DNA from: an uncultured Muribaculaceae bacterium
GTDB taxonomy: Bacteria > Bacteroidota > Bacteroidia > Bacteroidales > Muribaculaceae
Assembly (NCBI GenBank): GCA_910584495.1
Contig: CAJUAR010000027.1
Span: 1 to 32,576, forward strand
Reading direction: 5' to 3'
DNA length: 32,576 bases
The notes under the pieces were generated by a model. That model saw nothing but the letters and a program-made list of their open reading frames with translations, made no database searches and was not told the DNA's origin. A program made the translations under genes and the position numbers. This document shows positions 6,742 to 13,164 of the stretch, piece by piece (the first letter of the stretch is position 1; each line of letters starts with the position of its first letter).

Positions 6742-9096
6742 CTATTTCTTTTTCGTCGTCTTGCGTGTGGCCGCAGCCTTACGTGTTTTAGCCGGTGCGG
6801 CATCGGCCTCGGCAATTATTTTGCGAACCTCTTCGAAGGTCAGCGTCTCGGGGGCTGTGATGCTCTTGGGCAACTTGTAGTTTTTCTTCTTATATGCTAT
6901 ATATGGGCCGAAACGTCCGTTGAGTACCTGCACATCGGGGTCTTCGGCAAAAGAGAGCAACAGCTTCTTTTCGTCGGCCTCGCGTTTGGCATTGATGAGC
7001 TCAATGGCTTGTTCGAGGGTTATTGCCGAGGGTTCCTCGCCCTTGGGAATGGAAACGAATTTGTTTTTGTGCCGCACATAAGGGCCGAAGCGGCCTATGG
7101 CCACCGTCACATCGGCATCCTCGAATGTGCCAAGCATGCGCGGGAAGTCAAAGAGCTTCAGAGCCTCGTCGAGGGTGATGGACTGCATCGACTGCCCTTT
7201 GAGGAGCGAAGCGAAGCGTGGTTTCACTTCGCTGTCGGTGCTACCCACCTGAACCACCGGACCGTAACGGCCTATTTTGACGCTTACAGGCATCCCTGTT
7301 CCGGGCTCTTGGCCGAGAACACGTTCGCCGAACTTGAGGCCCTGCTGAATGGTCTGCGCATTCTCCACCGATGGGTGGAAAAGCGCGTAGAAACGCTTCA
7401 TTTCGTCGGTCCAAGGCAGTGTACCATGGGCAATCTCGTCGAAACGTTCCTCGATGTTTGCAGTAAAATTATAGTCGAGGATGTCGGGGAAATATTCTGT
7501 AAGGAATTCGTTGACCACCATGCCTATGTCGGTTGGCACAAGGCGACCTTTGTTGCCGCCCACCAGCATGCTGCGCTTGCTTTCTGTAATTTTGCCGTCG
7601 GCAAGGGTGAGGACATCGAACTCGCGCCTGGAGCCTTCGCTCTCGCCGCGCACCACATAATCGCGCTGCTGGATGGTGGATATTGTCGGGGCGTAGGTCG
7701 ACGGACGGCCTATGCCGAGTTCTTCCATTTTTTTGACCAGCGAAGCCTCGGTGTAACGCGGCGGCTGCATGGTGTAGCGTTCGTTAGCCTCAATGTCGAC
7801 ATAGTCAAGTTTTTGGCCCACCGCCAGCCCCTGACCCGAATTTGCAACAAGTGGAGCTTCGTCATCGTCGCTGCTTTCGGCATACATGCGCAGGAAGCCG
7901 TCGAAGAGCACCTCTTCGTCGCTGGCTGTAAAATGGTTTTTCACTTCAGGAGCTGCAATGTCGACGCTTGTCTTCTGCAGACGGGCATCGGCCATCTGCG
8001 AGGCTATGGCACGGCGGCGGATAAGGGTGTAGAGCCGTTGTTCCTGGGCTGTTGCATCGTCGAGTTCTTCCTTGTCCATATATGTCGGACGGATTGCCTC
8101 GTGGGCTTCCTGGGCTCCTTTCGACGATGTATGGTACTGACGGCGTTTGTAGTACTCGCTGCCGGCACGCTCCTTGACAAGGCTTTCTATTGCCGCCAAG
8201 GCTTCGTCCGAAAGATTGAGCGAGTCAGTACGCATATATGTAATGTGTCCGTTCTCATAGAGCCGCTGGGCAATGGACATGGTCTGCGACACGCTGATGC
8301 CAAGCTTGCGCGAAGCCTCCTGCTGCAGCGTAGAGGTGGTGAAGGGTGGCGCCGGTGACTTGGTGAATTCGTGCACTTCGACATCGGTGACGGCAAAGTG
8401 AGCATCCCGGCAGCTTTCGAGCAATGCGCGGGCCTCGGCCTCTGTAGCGACACGTGTCGACATTTCGGCAGCAACCTCGCGGCCTGTGCCGGGCACGGCG
8501 AAATGGGCCGTCACGCGGTAGTAAGGCTCGCTTTTGAAATTGTTGATTTCAATTTCGCGCTCCACAATAAGACGCACGGCCACCGACTGCACGCGTCCGG
8601 CCGACAGCGAGGGCATGAGGCGCTTCCACAGCACCGGCGAAAGCTCGAAACCGACAATACGGTCGAGCACGCGGCGTGCCTGCTGCGCGTCGACACGCGC
8701 CAGGTCTATCTGGCGAGGGTTGGCTATGGCGTTGAGTATGGCCTTCTTTGTGATTTCGTGGAAGACAATGCGCCGTGTGTTTTCAGGCTTGAGGCCCAGC
8801 ACTTCGTAGAGGTGCCAGGCAATGGCTTCTCCCTCGCGGTCCTCATCGGATGCGAGCCACACAATGTCGGCTTTCGAGGCGGCTTGTTTGAGGTCTTTGA
8901 CCAATTGTTCCTTGTCTTCGGGAATTTCGTAGACGGGCTCGAAGCCATGGTCGACATCGATGCTGAAATTCTTCTTTTTCAGGTCGCGGATATGGCCGTA
9001 GCTCGACATTACACGGTAGTCGCTGCCAAGAAATTTTTCGATGGTCTTGGCCTTGGCAGGCGATTCCACAATGACAAGGTTATGGGGTTTTATCAT
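6742..9096 (-). CDS. topA: DNA topoisomerase I (type IA)
   Basis: This enzyme relaxes negatively supercoiled DNA by nicking one strand through a tyrosine. The 784-residue protein starts with a TOPRIM domain (VIVESPAKAKTI near 8-19; acidic triad Asp84, Asp86, Glu88 in SDEDREGE). The active-site tyrosine is Tyr287 in ITYMRTDS, and GIGRPSTYAPTI marks the end of the core. The C-terminus carries repeated modules (FGPYVRHKNKFVSIPKG, FGPYIAYKKKNYKLPK) that replace the four-cysteine zinc fingers of the E. coli enzyme, and a Lys/Thr/Ala tail. The length fits Bacteroidota TopA. It heads an operon with the pseudouridine synthase and GNAT-like genes and has a consensus promoter 34 bases upstream. Confidence 0.96.
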   Translation of the reverse strand: MIKPHNLVIVESPAKAKTIEKFLGSDYRVMSSYGHIRDLKKKNFSIDVDHGFEPVYEIPEDKEQLVKDLKQAASKADIVWLASDEDREGEAIAWHLYEVLGLKPENTRRIVFHEITKKAILNAIANPRQIDLARVDAQQARRVLDRIVGFELSPVLWKRLMPSLSAGRVQSVAVRLIVEREIEINNFKSEPYYRVTAHFAVPGTGREVAAEMSTRVATEAEARALLESCRDAHFAVTDVEVHEFTKSPAPPFTTSTLQQEASRKLGISVSQTMSIAQRLYENGHITYMRTDSLNLSDEALAAIESLVKERAGSEYYKRRQYHTSSKGAQEAHEAIRPTYMDKEELDDATAQEQRLYTLIRRRAIASQMADARLQKTSVDIAAPEVKNHFTASDEEVLFDGFLRMYAESSDDDEAPLVANSGQGLAVGQKLDYVDIEANERYTMQPPRYTEASLVKKMEELGIGRPSTYAPTISTIQQRDYVVRGESEGSRREFDVLTLADGKITESKRSMLVGGNKGRLVPTDIGMVVNEFLTEYFPDILDYNFTANIEERFDEIAHGTLPWTDEMKRFYALFHPSVENAQTIQQGLKFGERVLGQEPGTGMPVSVKIGRYGPVVQVGSTDSEVKPRFASLLKGQSMQSITLDEALKLFDFPRMLGTFEDADVTVAIGRFGPYVRHKNKFVSIPKGEEPSAITLEQAIELINAKREADEKKLLLSFAEDPDVQVLNGRFGPYIAYKKKNYKLPKSITAPETLTFEEVRKIIAEADAAPAKTRKAAATRKTTKKK

Positions 9097-9129
9097 ATAT
9101 GAAATTTATGAGCGAATTAATTCAATCGG

Positions 9130-9160
9130 CAAAATTACAAAATTTTTCGCTCATTGTCAA
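9130..9160 (-). promoter_or_regulatory. topA operon promoter
   Basis: The minus strand has TTG (9160-9158), exactly 20 bases, then TAATTTTG (9137-9130), placed 34 bases before the topA ATG. Both boxes fit the Bacteroidota consensus. It lies in the 118-base gap after the outer-membrane barrel gene, which is transcribed toward it. Confidence 0.65.
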
Positions 9161-9214
9161 CTCCATGTCCCAAACGGCTCCAAACAAACTCGTTTTCTTT
9201 GTCTTTGTTATGTC

Positions 9215-9877
9215 TTATAGATGGATTTTTACACCTGCGAGGGCATAGAGACGTTCCACTTTGTTCCATATTTTTTCGGTAGTGCCATTACGATGCTCTA
9301 TGGATTGCCTGATCTGGCCGCCAAGATAACTACCCGACACTGTAAAACCAACGGTGCTGTTCAAGCGCCATTCAATTCCGAGGTCTGCGTTGGAACACCA
9401 GCCCCACCAAGTACCACTGTCCGAGACATGCTTCACTTTGGCCTTTTCGTTATAGGCAAGTGCGCCCACACCGGCACGAATCTCAGCGCTCCAGCGAGAG
9501 TTCGACCCAAATGGCAGCTTGAGCGTAACCTGAGGAGCTACGTAGGTTAGGAAAAAGCGGCAGTCCACATCCGTCACGTCCCATCCAGTCGAAGTAAATT
9601 GAAATGATTCGGAGCTGCGGAAGAGGTCAATCATGCCTCCGAGGCCAACAAGGCGGTTGAGACTATAAGTGTACCCACCTCTGGCTGCAAATCCGTCGAT
9701 GGAACCATCGGTATAGATATTTCCTCCCGGAACACTCACATTGCTGATAATGCAACCATAGCCGCCGCCGAAAAAAATGGTGTGCTTTTTCTCGTTCCAT
9801 TCTGCCTCCCGGGCAAAAGTCTGCACCGCAGCAAGCACCGCCGCTGCCATCAATGCAATTGTTCTGATAAGTTTCAT
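9215..9877 (-). CDS. Outer-membrane beta-barrel protein, second of a related pair
   Basis: This is a 220-residue protein with a signal peptide (MKLIRTIALMAAAVLAAVQTFA, cleavage near residue 22). The rest is alternating hydrophobic/aromatic strands (HTIFFGGGYG, GGYTYSLNRLVGLGG, FFLTYVAPQVTLKLPFG, GIEWRLNSTVGFTVSGSYLGG) and ends in strand VERLYALAGVKIHL, the pattern of a small 8-10 strand outer-membrane barrel. It is related to the upstream gene: both have LTY-x-APQ, a glycine-rich strand and an ELEWRL/GIEWRL strand followed by G(F/I)T. The gap is 34 bases with no promoter seen, so they are probably co-transcribed with the Rhs cassette. Base composition is more GC-rich than its upstream neighbours. 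Function unknown. Confidence 0.82.
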   Translation of the reverse strand: MKLIRTIALMAAAVLAAVQTFAREAEWNEKKHTIFFGGGYGCIISNVSVPGGNIYTDGSIDGFAARGGYTYSLNRLVGLGGMIDLFRSSESFQFTSTGWDVTDVDCRFFLTYVAPQVTLKLPFGSNSRWSAEIRAGVGALAYNEKAKVKHVSDSGTWWGWCSNADLGIEWRLNSTVGFTVSGSYLGGQIRQSIEHRNGTTEKIWNKVERLYALAGVKIHL

Positions 9878-9911
9878 AATGTGATAATTATCTATTTGAT
9901 TTTCGTAATCT

Positions 9912-10568
9912 TTAAAAATGATATTTCACGCCTAATAGCATTGTGAGTGGTTCTGCTGCAACCCACTCTGTCATTCTGAAATCTTCTGTTTCATAAATCT
10001 CTTTATAATGCAATATGTCACATCCCACAGATGCTGTGATGCCGAATTTCTGACTTAAACGCCATTCAAGTTCAATATTTATGTTCAAACCCCAGCCTGG
10101 AGTAGTGTGATTCTCCACAAATCCTGGGATGCCCTGTGTCCTGACCGATTCCGAGCACAGAACATAGCCGGTCCCTATTCTGAAGTTAGCCCGAAGATTT
10201 TTTACATCTTGAATCGGAAAGCTATAGCTGAATTGAGGCGCGATATAGGTGAGATTAATGCGAGCTTTCGTAGGTGTTTCCGGATGTTCCGAAATATTAG
10301 AAGATTTTGAAAGATTATAATTTTCTATTAAGCCCCCAATAGCCATGTTTTTTTTGAATTGATAGTCGTAGCCGACATGGACGAGGAAGCCATTATGTAT
10401 GCCTCGGTAGCCCATGTCAGAGGACTTGGACGATAGTATGCCTTCATCCAGCCATCCATCACCCACGCTTGCAAAAACAGAATGTTTAGTTGGTTGGTAA
10501 TCTTCCGCCGCCAATTTCCCGTTTATTGCAAGCAAAATGAACAGAAACAATAATCTGGTAGCTTTCAT
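9912..10568 (-). CDS. Outer-membrane beta-barrel protein, first of a related pair
   Basis: This is a 218-residue protein with a signal peptide (MKATRLLFLFILLAINGKLA, cleavage near residue 20-21). Strand-like segments follow (HSVFASVGDGW, NGFLVHVGYDYQF, INLTYIAPQFSYSFPI, LRANFRIGTGYVL, NINIELEWRLSQKFGITASVG) and the final strand is PLTMLLGVKYHF, ending in phenylalanine as many outer-membrane barrels do. Its start overlaps the preceding lipoprotein-like gene by four bases (ATGA), implying translational coupling. It is paralogous to the next gene. The coding sequence is AT-rich compared with the flanking operons. No substrate or partner can be read from it. Confidence 0.82.
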   Translation of the reverse strand: MKATRLLFLFILLAINGKLAAEDYQPTKHSVFASVGDGWLDEGILSSKSSDMGYRGIHNGFLVHVGYDYQFKKNMAIGGLIENYNLSKSSNISEHPETPTKARINLTYIAPQFSYSFPIQDVKNLRANFRIGTGYVLCSESVRTQGIPGFVENHTTPGWGLNINIELEWRLSQKFGITASVGCDILHYKEIYETEDFRMTEWVAAEPLTMLLGVKYHF

Positions 10569-11071
10569 CGCTTTTCTTTCTTATGATCTGTGATGGTTAT
10601 CACGAAACCGATTTCCTTCAGCTCTTCGTAAGTGTAAGAGCCGTAGAAGTCATAGATGTTTTCTTCAACAATCTTTGAGCGTTCATTGTCATCTATTGTG
10701 CTTTCTTTGAAAGCCAATATCTGGTAGCGATATTCTGCTTTTTCAGCCAGATGGATAGGTATTTTGTCAACCGCTTCTCCATCATTGGCTACACTCCAAT
10801 ATGCATTGAGCATGTCAGACATCCAATTTAAAGCAATATTGGGGGTGAGCAGAAGATATTTATTTTTTGGAAGAAACTTTGTTGTATAGAGCTGCACGGC
10901 CTCGCCACTCATATTCTGAATGATGACATCTCGACTGCCTTTCTTAAGTTCTTCCTGATATTCTGTGTCTTCATTATCCTCGAAATCTTCAGCACACTGA
11001 GTGGATGTGAGGACAAGCATTATACTTAAAAGACATAAAAAAGCAATATGTGTTCTAATTGATTTCTTCAT
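10565..11071 (-). CDS. Small exported protein, related to the gene upstream
   Basis: This 168-residue protein has an N-terminal export signal ending at LVLTSTQC (Cys26). The residue before the cysteine is Gln, which is unusual for a lipobox, so it may be a lipoprotein or a plain secreted protein. After an acidic linker (EDFEDNEDTEYQEE) it has RDVIIQNMSGEAVQLYTT, then YRYQILAFKESTIDD and SYTYEELKEIGFVITITD. The upstream lipoprotein shows the same order: RDIVFENRCSDSIFVTTT, LQIIVFKKSTFSEYTIDD and FVLSFEDLKQHKFNLIYS. The two are therefore paralogues. It overlaps the upstream gene by 17 bases and the downstream barrel gene by four. Function unknown; an immunity or surface role is only a guess from context. 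Confidence 0.75.
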   Translation of the reverse strand: MKKSIRTHIAFLCLLSIMLVLTSTQCAEDFEDNEDTEYQEELKKGSRDVIIQNMSGEAVQLYTTKFLPKNKYLLLTPNIALNWMSDMLNAYWSVANDGEAVDKIPIHLAEKAEYRYQILAFKESTIDDNERSKIVEENIYDFYGSYTYEELKEIGFVITITDHKKEKR

Positions 11072-11474
11072 TGCCGCTATATATAAGATTGAACTTATGT
11101 TGCTTCAAATCCTCGAATGACAGGACGAAATAGCCGTTATTGATATTGTTCTTCACAATATCATCTATAGTATATTCTGAAAAAGTGGATTTCTTGAAAA
11201 CAATAATTTGAAGATCATCGGGATAACGAGGCGTAAAGTAATACTTAATAATCCCGGCACTGTCTTTTTCAAGAGCAAGGCCCCTGCCAATAACCGATAG
11301 CGCGACATTAGCATCCAATCTGCCCCAATTCTGTGTTGTGGTCACAAAAATAGAGTCACTGCATCTGTTCTCAAACACAATATCACGGGTATAACTCCCG
11401 TCATCTTCACGTTCAAGGAAAATGCATGAGCTAAGCAACCAAACAGATAATAAAAGAAATATTAGATGTCTCAT
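11055..11474 (-). CDS. Small lipoprotein downstream of the Rhs-core gene
   Basis: This is a 139-residue protein with a lipoprotein signal peptide (MRHLIFLLLSVWLLSSC, lipobox LSSC, Cys17), so it is probably anchored in the inner or outer membrane. The ATG at 11474 is chosen because the signal peptide starts there; the same frame is open for 89 more codons upstream inside the Rhs gene, but that stretch is antisense-like noise. The start follows the Rhs stop by one base, so the genes are coupled. Its position directly after an Rhs C-terminal toxin-like domain is where an immunity gene would be expected. The downstream gene is a paralogue. No known family recognised. Confidence 0.78.
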   Translation of the reverse strand: MRHLIFLLLSVWLLSSCIFLEREDDGSYTRDIVFENRCSDSIFVTTTQNWGRLDANVALSVIGRGLALEKDSAGIIKYYFTPRYPDDLQIIVFKKSTFSEYTIDDIVKNNINNGYFVLSFEDLKQHKFNLIYSGNEEIN

Positions 11475-11475
11475 T

Positions 11476-12351
11476 TTAGAGAGGATATATGGTTGACCGT
11501 TCTTCTTTATTGTCACCAGTGGCCGTTGGATATGATTTGTCATTAGGCCAACTTGTCCTGGGATTGATATATGGGCTATAGCTTCCAGTCCTGAAGGATT
11601 CAATATCAAAATAATTTGGATTATTTTTAGTATATCCTTTTGCTTCGGACCCATAATGTTTATCAAAATGCTCGGCTCCAAGTTTACTTGCGCTACGTTC
11701 ATACCAATGTTTTTTATGACTATTTGGATATTGCCATGCACTTATAATGCTTGGATAAGCAATTGCAAGACGATAGGCCGGTCCAAGCCATTGACTTTGA
11801 ATATAGTGCCCATATTCATGCACAAAAAGATGATCTTTCCATGTTGCGCTATATCCTTTGGGGCCTAATGATATGTGGCCGTACGTCATAGCCTTTTGTC
11901 CACTTGTCGCACCAGATAATGCCAACATTCCATCCATGTGAGTAACACCATCAACTTTTCCGATGACATTATAAAAGTCTCCTAAATACGTTCCAACTAT
12001 GGAATTACCTATGTTCCATGTCCATTTGTTGAGTACCTGCAAAAAGTTTCCTTTGAACATGCCCATATTGATTTTCCATGAATTCACCGTTTTCTTCCAA
12101 TTATATTGACTCACGTTAAAACCATGGTGTATGAGCCCATTAAAAGCTTCTCCGATAGCCGAAAAAATTGTAAATAAGAAAAACTCGCCATTTGGATCTT
12201 TGTAAAGGAAAGGATTGTTCATTGCATAACTGAAACGGTTCATGTTCTGCGAGTAATCCGGAGCCTGGATATAGGGGTCGGGGGAAATGAAACGGCTGAT
12301 GACAGGGTCATAGAGGCGTGCGTTCATGTTGATCAAACCATAATAAGGCAT
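11476..12351 (-). CDS. Rhs-core protein fragment with C-terminal HExxH domain
   Basis: The 291-residue frame opens with the Rhs repeat-associated core (NARLYDPVISRFISPDPYIQ at 10-29, then RFSYAMNNPFLYKDPNGE at 39-56), the segment after which Rhs proteins switch to a variable C-terminal domain. That domain has HEYGH at 178-182, matching the zinc-metallopeptidase motif HExxH, followed by GPAYRL and WYERSASKLG, whose Glu218 could be the third ligand. Some Rhs toxins end in such putative peptidase domains; activity here is inferred. The repeat-rich body of a full Rhs protein is missing. The ATG at 12351 lacks a signal peptide; the natural start appears to be at 12456, separated by an in-frame TAA. 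Base composition is AT-rich. Confidence 0.72.
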   Translation of the reverse strand: MPYYGLINMNARLYDPVISRFISPDPYIQAPDYSQNMNRFSYAMNNPFLYKDPNGEFFLFTIFSAIGEAFNGLIHHGFNVSQYNWKKTVNSWKINMGMFKGNFLQVLNKWTWNIGNSIVGTYLGDFYNVIGKVDGVTHMDGMLALSGATSGQKAMTYGHISLGPKGYSATWKDHLFVHEYGHYIQSQWLGPAYRLAIAYPSIISAWQYPNSHKKHWYERSASKLGAEHFDKHYGSEAKGYTKNNPNYFDIESFRTGSYSPYINPRTSWPNDKSYPTATGDNKEERSTIYPL

Positions 12352-12354
12352 AAT

Positions 12355-12456
12355 TTACATTCTGTTGCCGGCTTTGTCATAAGCATAGCTGATTTGCTTG
12401 GCAAATGTGGTCAACGCCGGAATAAAACATAGCAGGATGAACAAGAGTTTTTTCAT
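12355..12456 (-). pseudogene. Signal peptide plus one YD-repeat motif, cut off in frame from the Rhs core
   Basis: An ATG at 12456 opens a 33-codon frame: a good signal peptide (MKKLLFILLCFIPALTTFA), then QISYAYDKAGNRM containing the Rhs/YD motif YxYDxxGNR, then TAA at 12357-12355. The next codon pair (ATT ATG) continues in the same frame into the Rhs core gene. A TAAATTTG promoter box lies 30 bases upstream. So the promoter, secretion signal and one YD motif are joined to an Rhs end with a single stop between. Likely explanations are an internal deletion leaving a remnant, or a nonsense change. The alternative is two independent frames, the second without a secretion signal. Confidence 0.6.
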
Positions 12457-12485
12457 GGTTGAGAAATAAATATTTTAAATTTTAG

Positions 12486-12493
12486 CAAATTTA
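12486..12493 (-). promoter_or_regulatory. Candidate -7 box of the Rhs/lipoprotein/barrel operon
   Basis: The minus strand reads TAAATTTG, matching TAnnTTTG, 30 bases before the ATG at 12456. No good -33 TTG is present at the usual spacing, though TTTG occurs at 11 bases. It supports translation starting at the signal peptide rather than at the internal ATG at 12351. Confidence 0.4.
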
Positions 12494-12636
12494 GTGATTA
12501 TTTTCAAAATGCTGCATTATCATTGTAATATTAACAATGATTAACTCTTCATCTTGCCGGCGGTATTATTCAGCGGACACGCTGAGAAAAGGACAAGGAT
12601 AATAACTAATTCAATTTTCGCAGGCTTAGAGCCGGT

Positions 12637-13164
12637 TCACCCTATGCGGAGTTCGCGGAGGTAGGCAGCGACGGCGCTTCGGATTTTGTCGCGGAAAGCA
12701 GGGCGACCTTTGCCGCTGTCGTTAACAATTTTGTCGATAGTTTCAAGGCCGAAAGAGAGCATCTCGGCTTTGTTAGTCTTGTCGATGATTTCGCGGGCGA
12801 GACGTTCGACTCCATTATCCAAAGCCGGGGTTATATAGCAAAATTTTTCGATGATAACAATACCCTTGATAATTTCGGCCATCAGTTTTACGACCCATTC
12901 CGTACCCACGCCGTAATCTTCGAGCTGCTTCACAGCAGCCCGCATCACGCTCACACGAGCTTTGCAATAACCTCTTTTGCTTTTATTGAGTTCTTTGATG
13001 ACAATATCGAGTTTTTTCTCATACAAGAACTCAGGGTCGGGATTGAGAAAAAACTCGAAGTATTCTTTAGCTTCCTTCGACGACGAATAGGCGTTGAGAA
13101 TCACCTCGACGAGCTGTTCGCGGTCGAAGGAAGCGAGTTCTTTTTTCAGTGCTGTTTTCGACAT
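12637..13164 (-). CDS. DUF6155-like cytoplasmic protein
   Basis: This is a 175-residue, largely helical, charged protein without export signal or membrane segment. The start MSKTALKKELASFDREQLVEVILNAY followed by KEYFEFFLNPDPEFLYEK resembles the DUF6155 family of Bacteroidota and Firmicutes, whose function is unknown. Its ATG directly follows the TAA of the S9 peptidase gene (TAAATG, no gap), so the two are probably translated from one mRNA, although a cytoplasmic protein and a secreted peptidase have no obvious shared job. The family call is from memory of pattern. Confidence 0.7.
   Translation of the reverse strand: MSKTALKKELASFDREQLVEVILNAYSSSKEAKEYFEFFLNPDPEFLYEKKLDIVIKELNKSKRGYCKARVSVMRAAVKQLEDYGVGTEWVVKLMAEIIKGIVIIEKFCYITPALDNGVERLAREIIDKTNKAEMLSFGLETIDKIVNDSGKGRPAFRDKIRSAVAAYLRELRIG

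Noticed and set aside
6703..8358. Long plus-strand frame opposite topA
   Set aside because: It mirrors the topA codons on the other strand; its translation shows no domain, and topA is complete.
11475..11741. Upstream extension of the lipoprotein frame into the Rhs gene
   Set aside because: It overlaps the Rhs coding sequence in another frame and would bury the signal peptide at residue 90.
12570..12585. Hairpin TCAGCG-GACA-CGCTGA after the DUF6155-like gene
   Set aside because: The stem is only six base pairs and no T run follows on the minus strand, so a terminator call is not supported.
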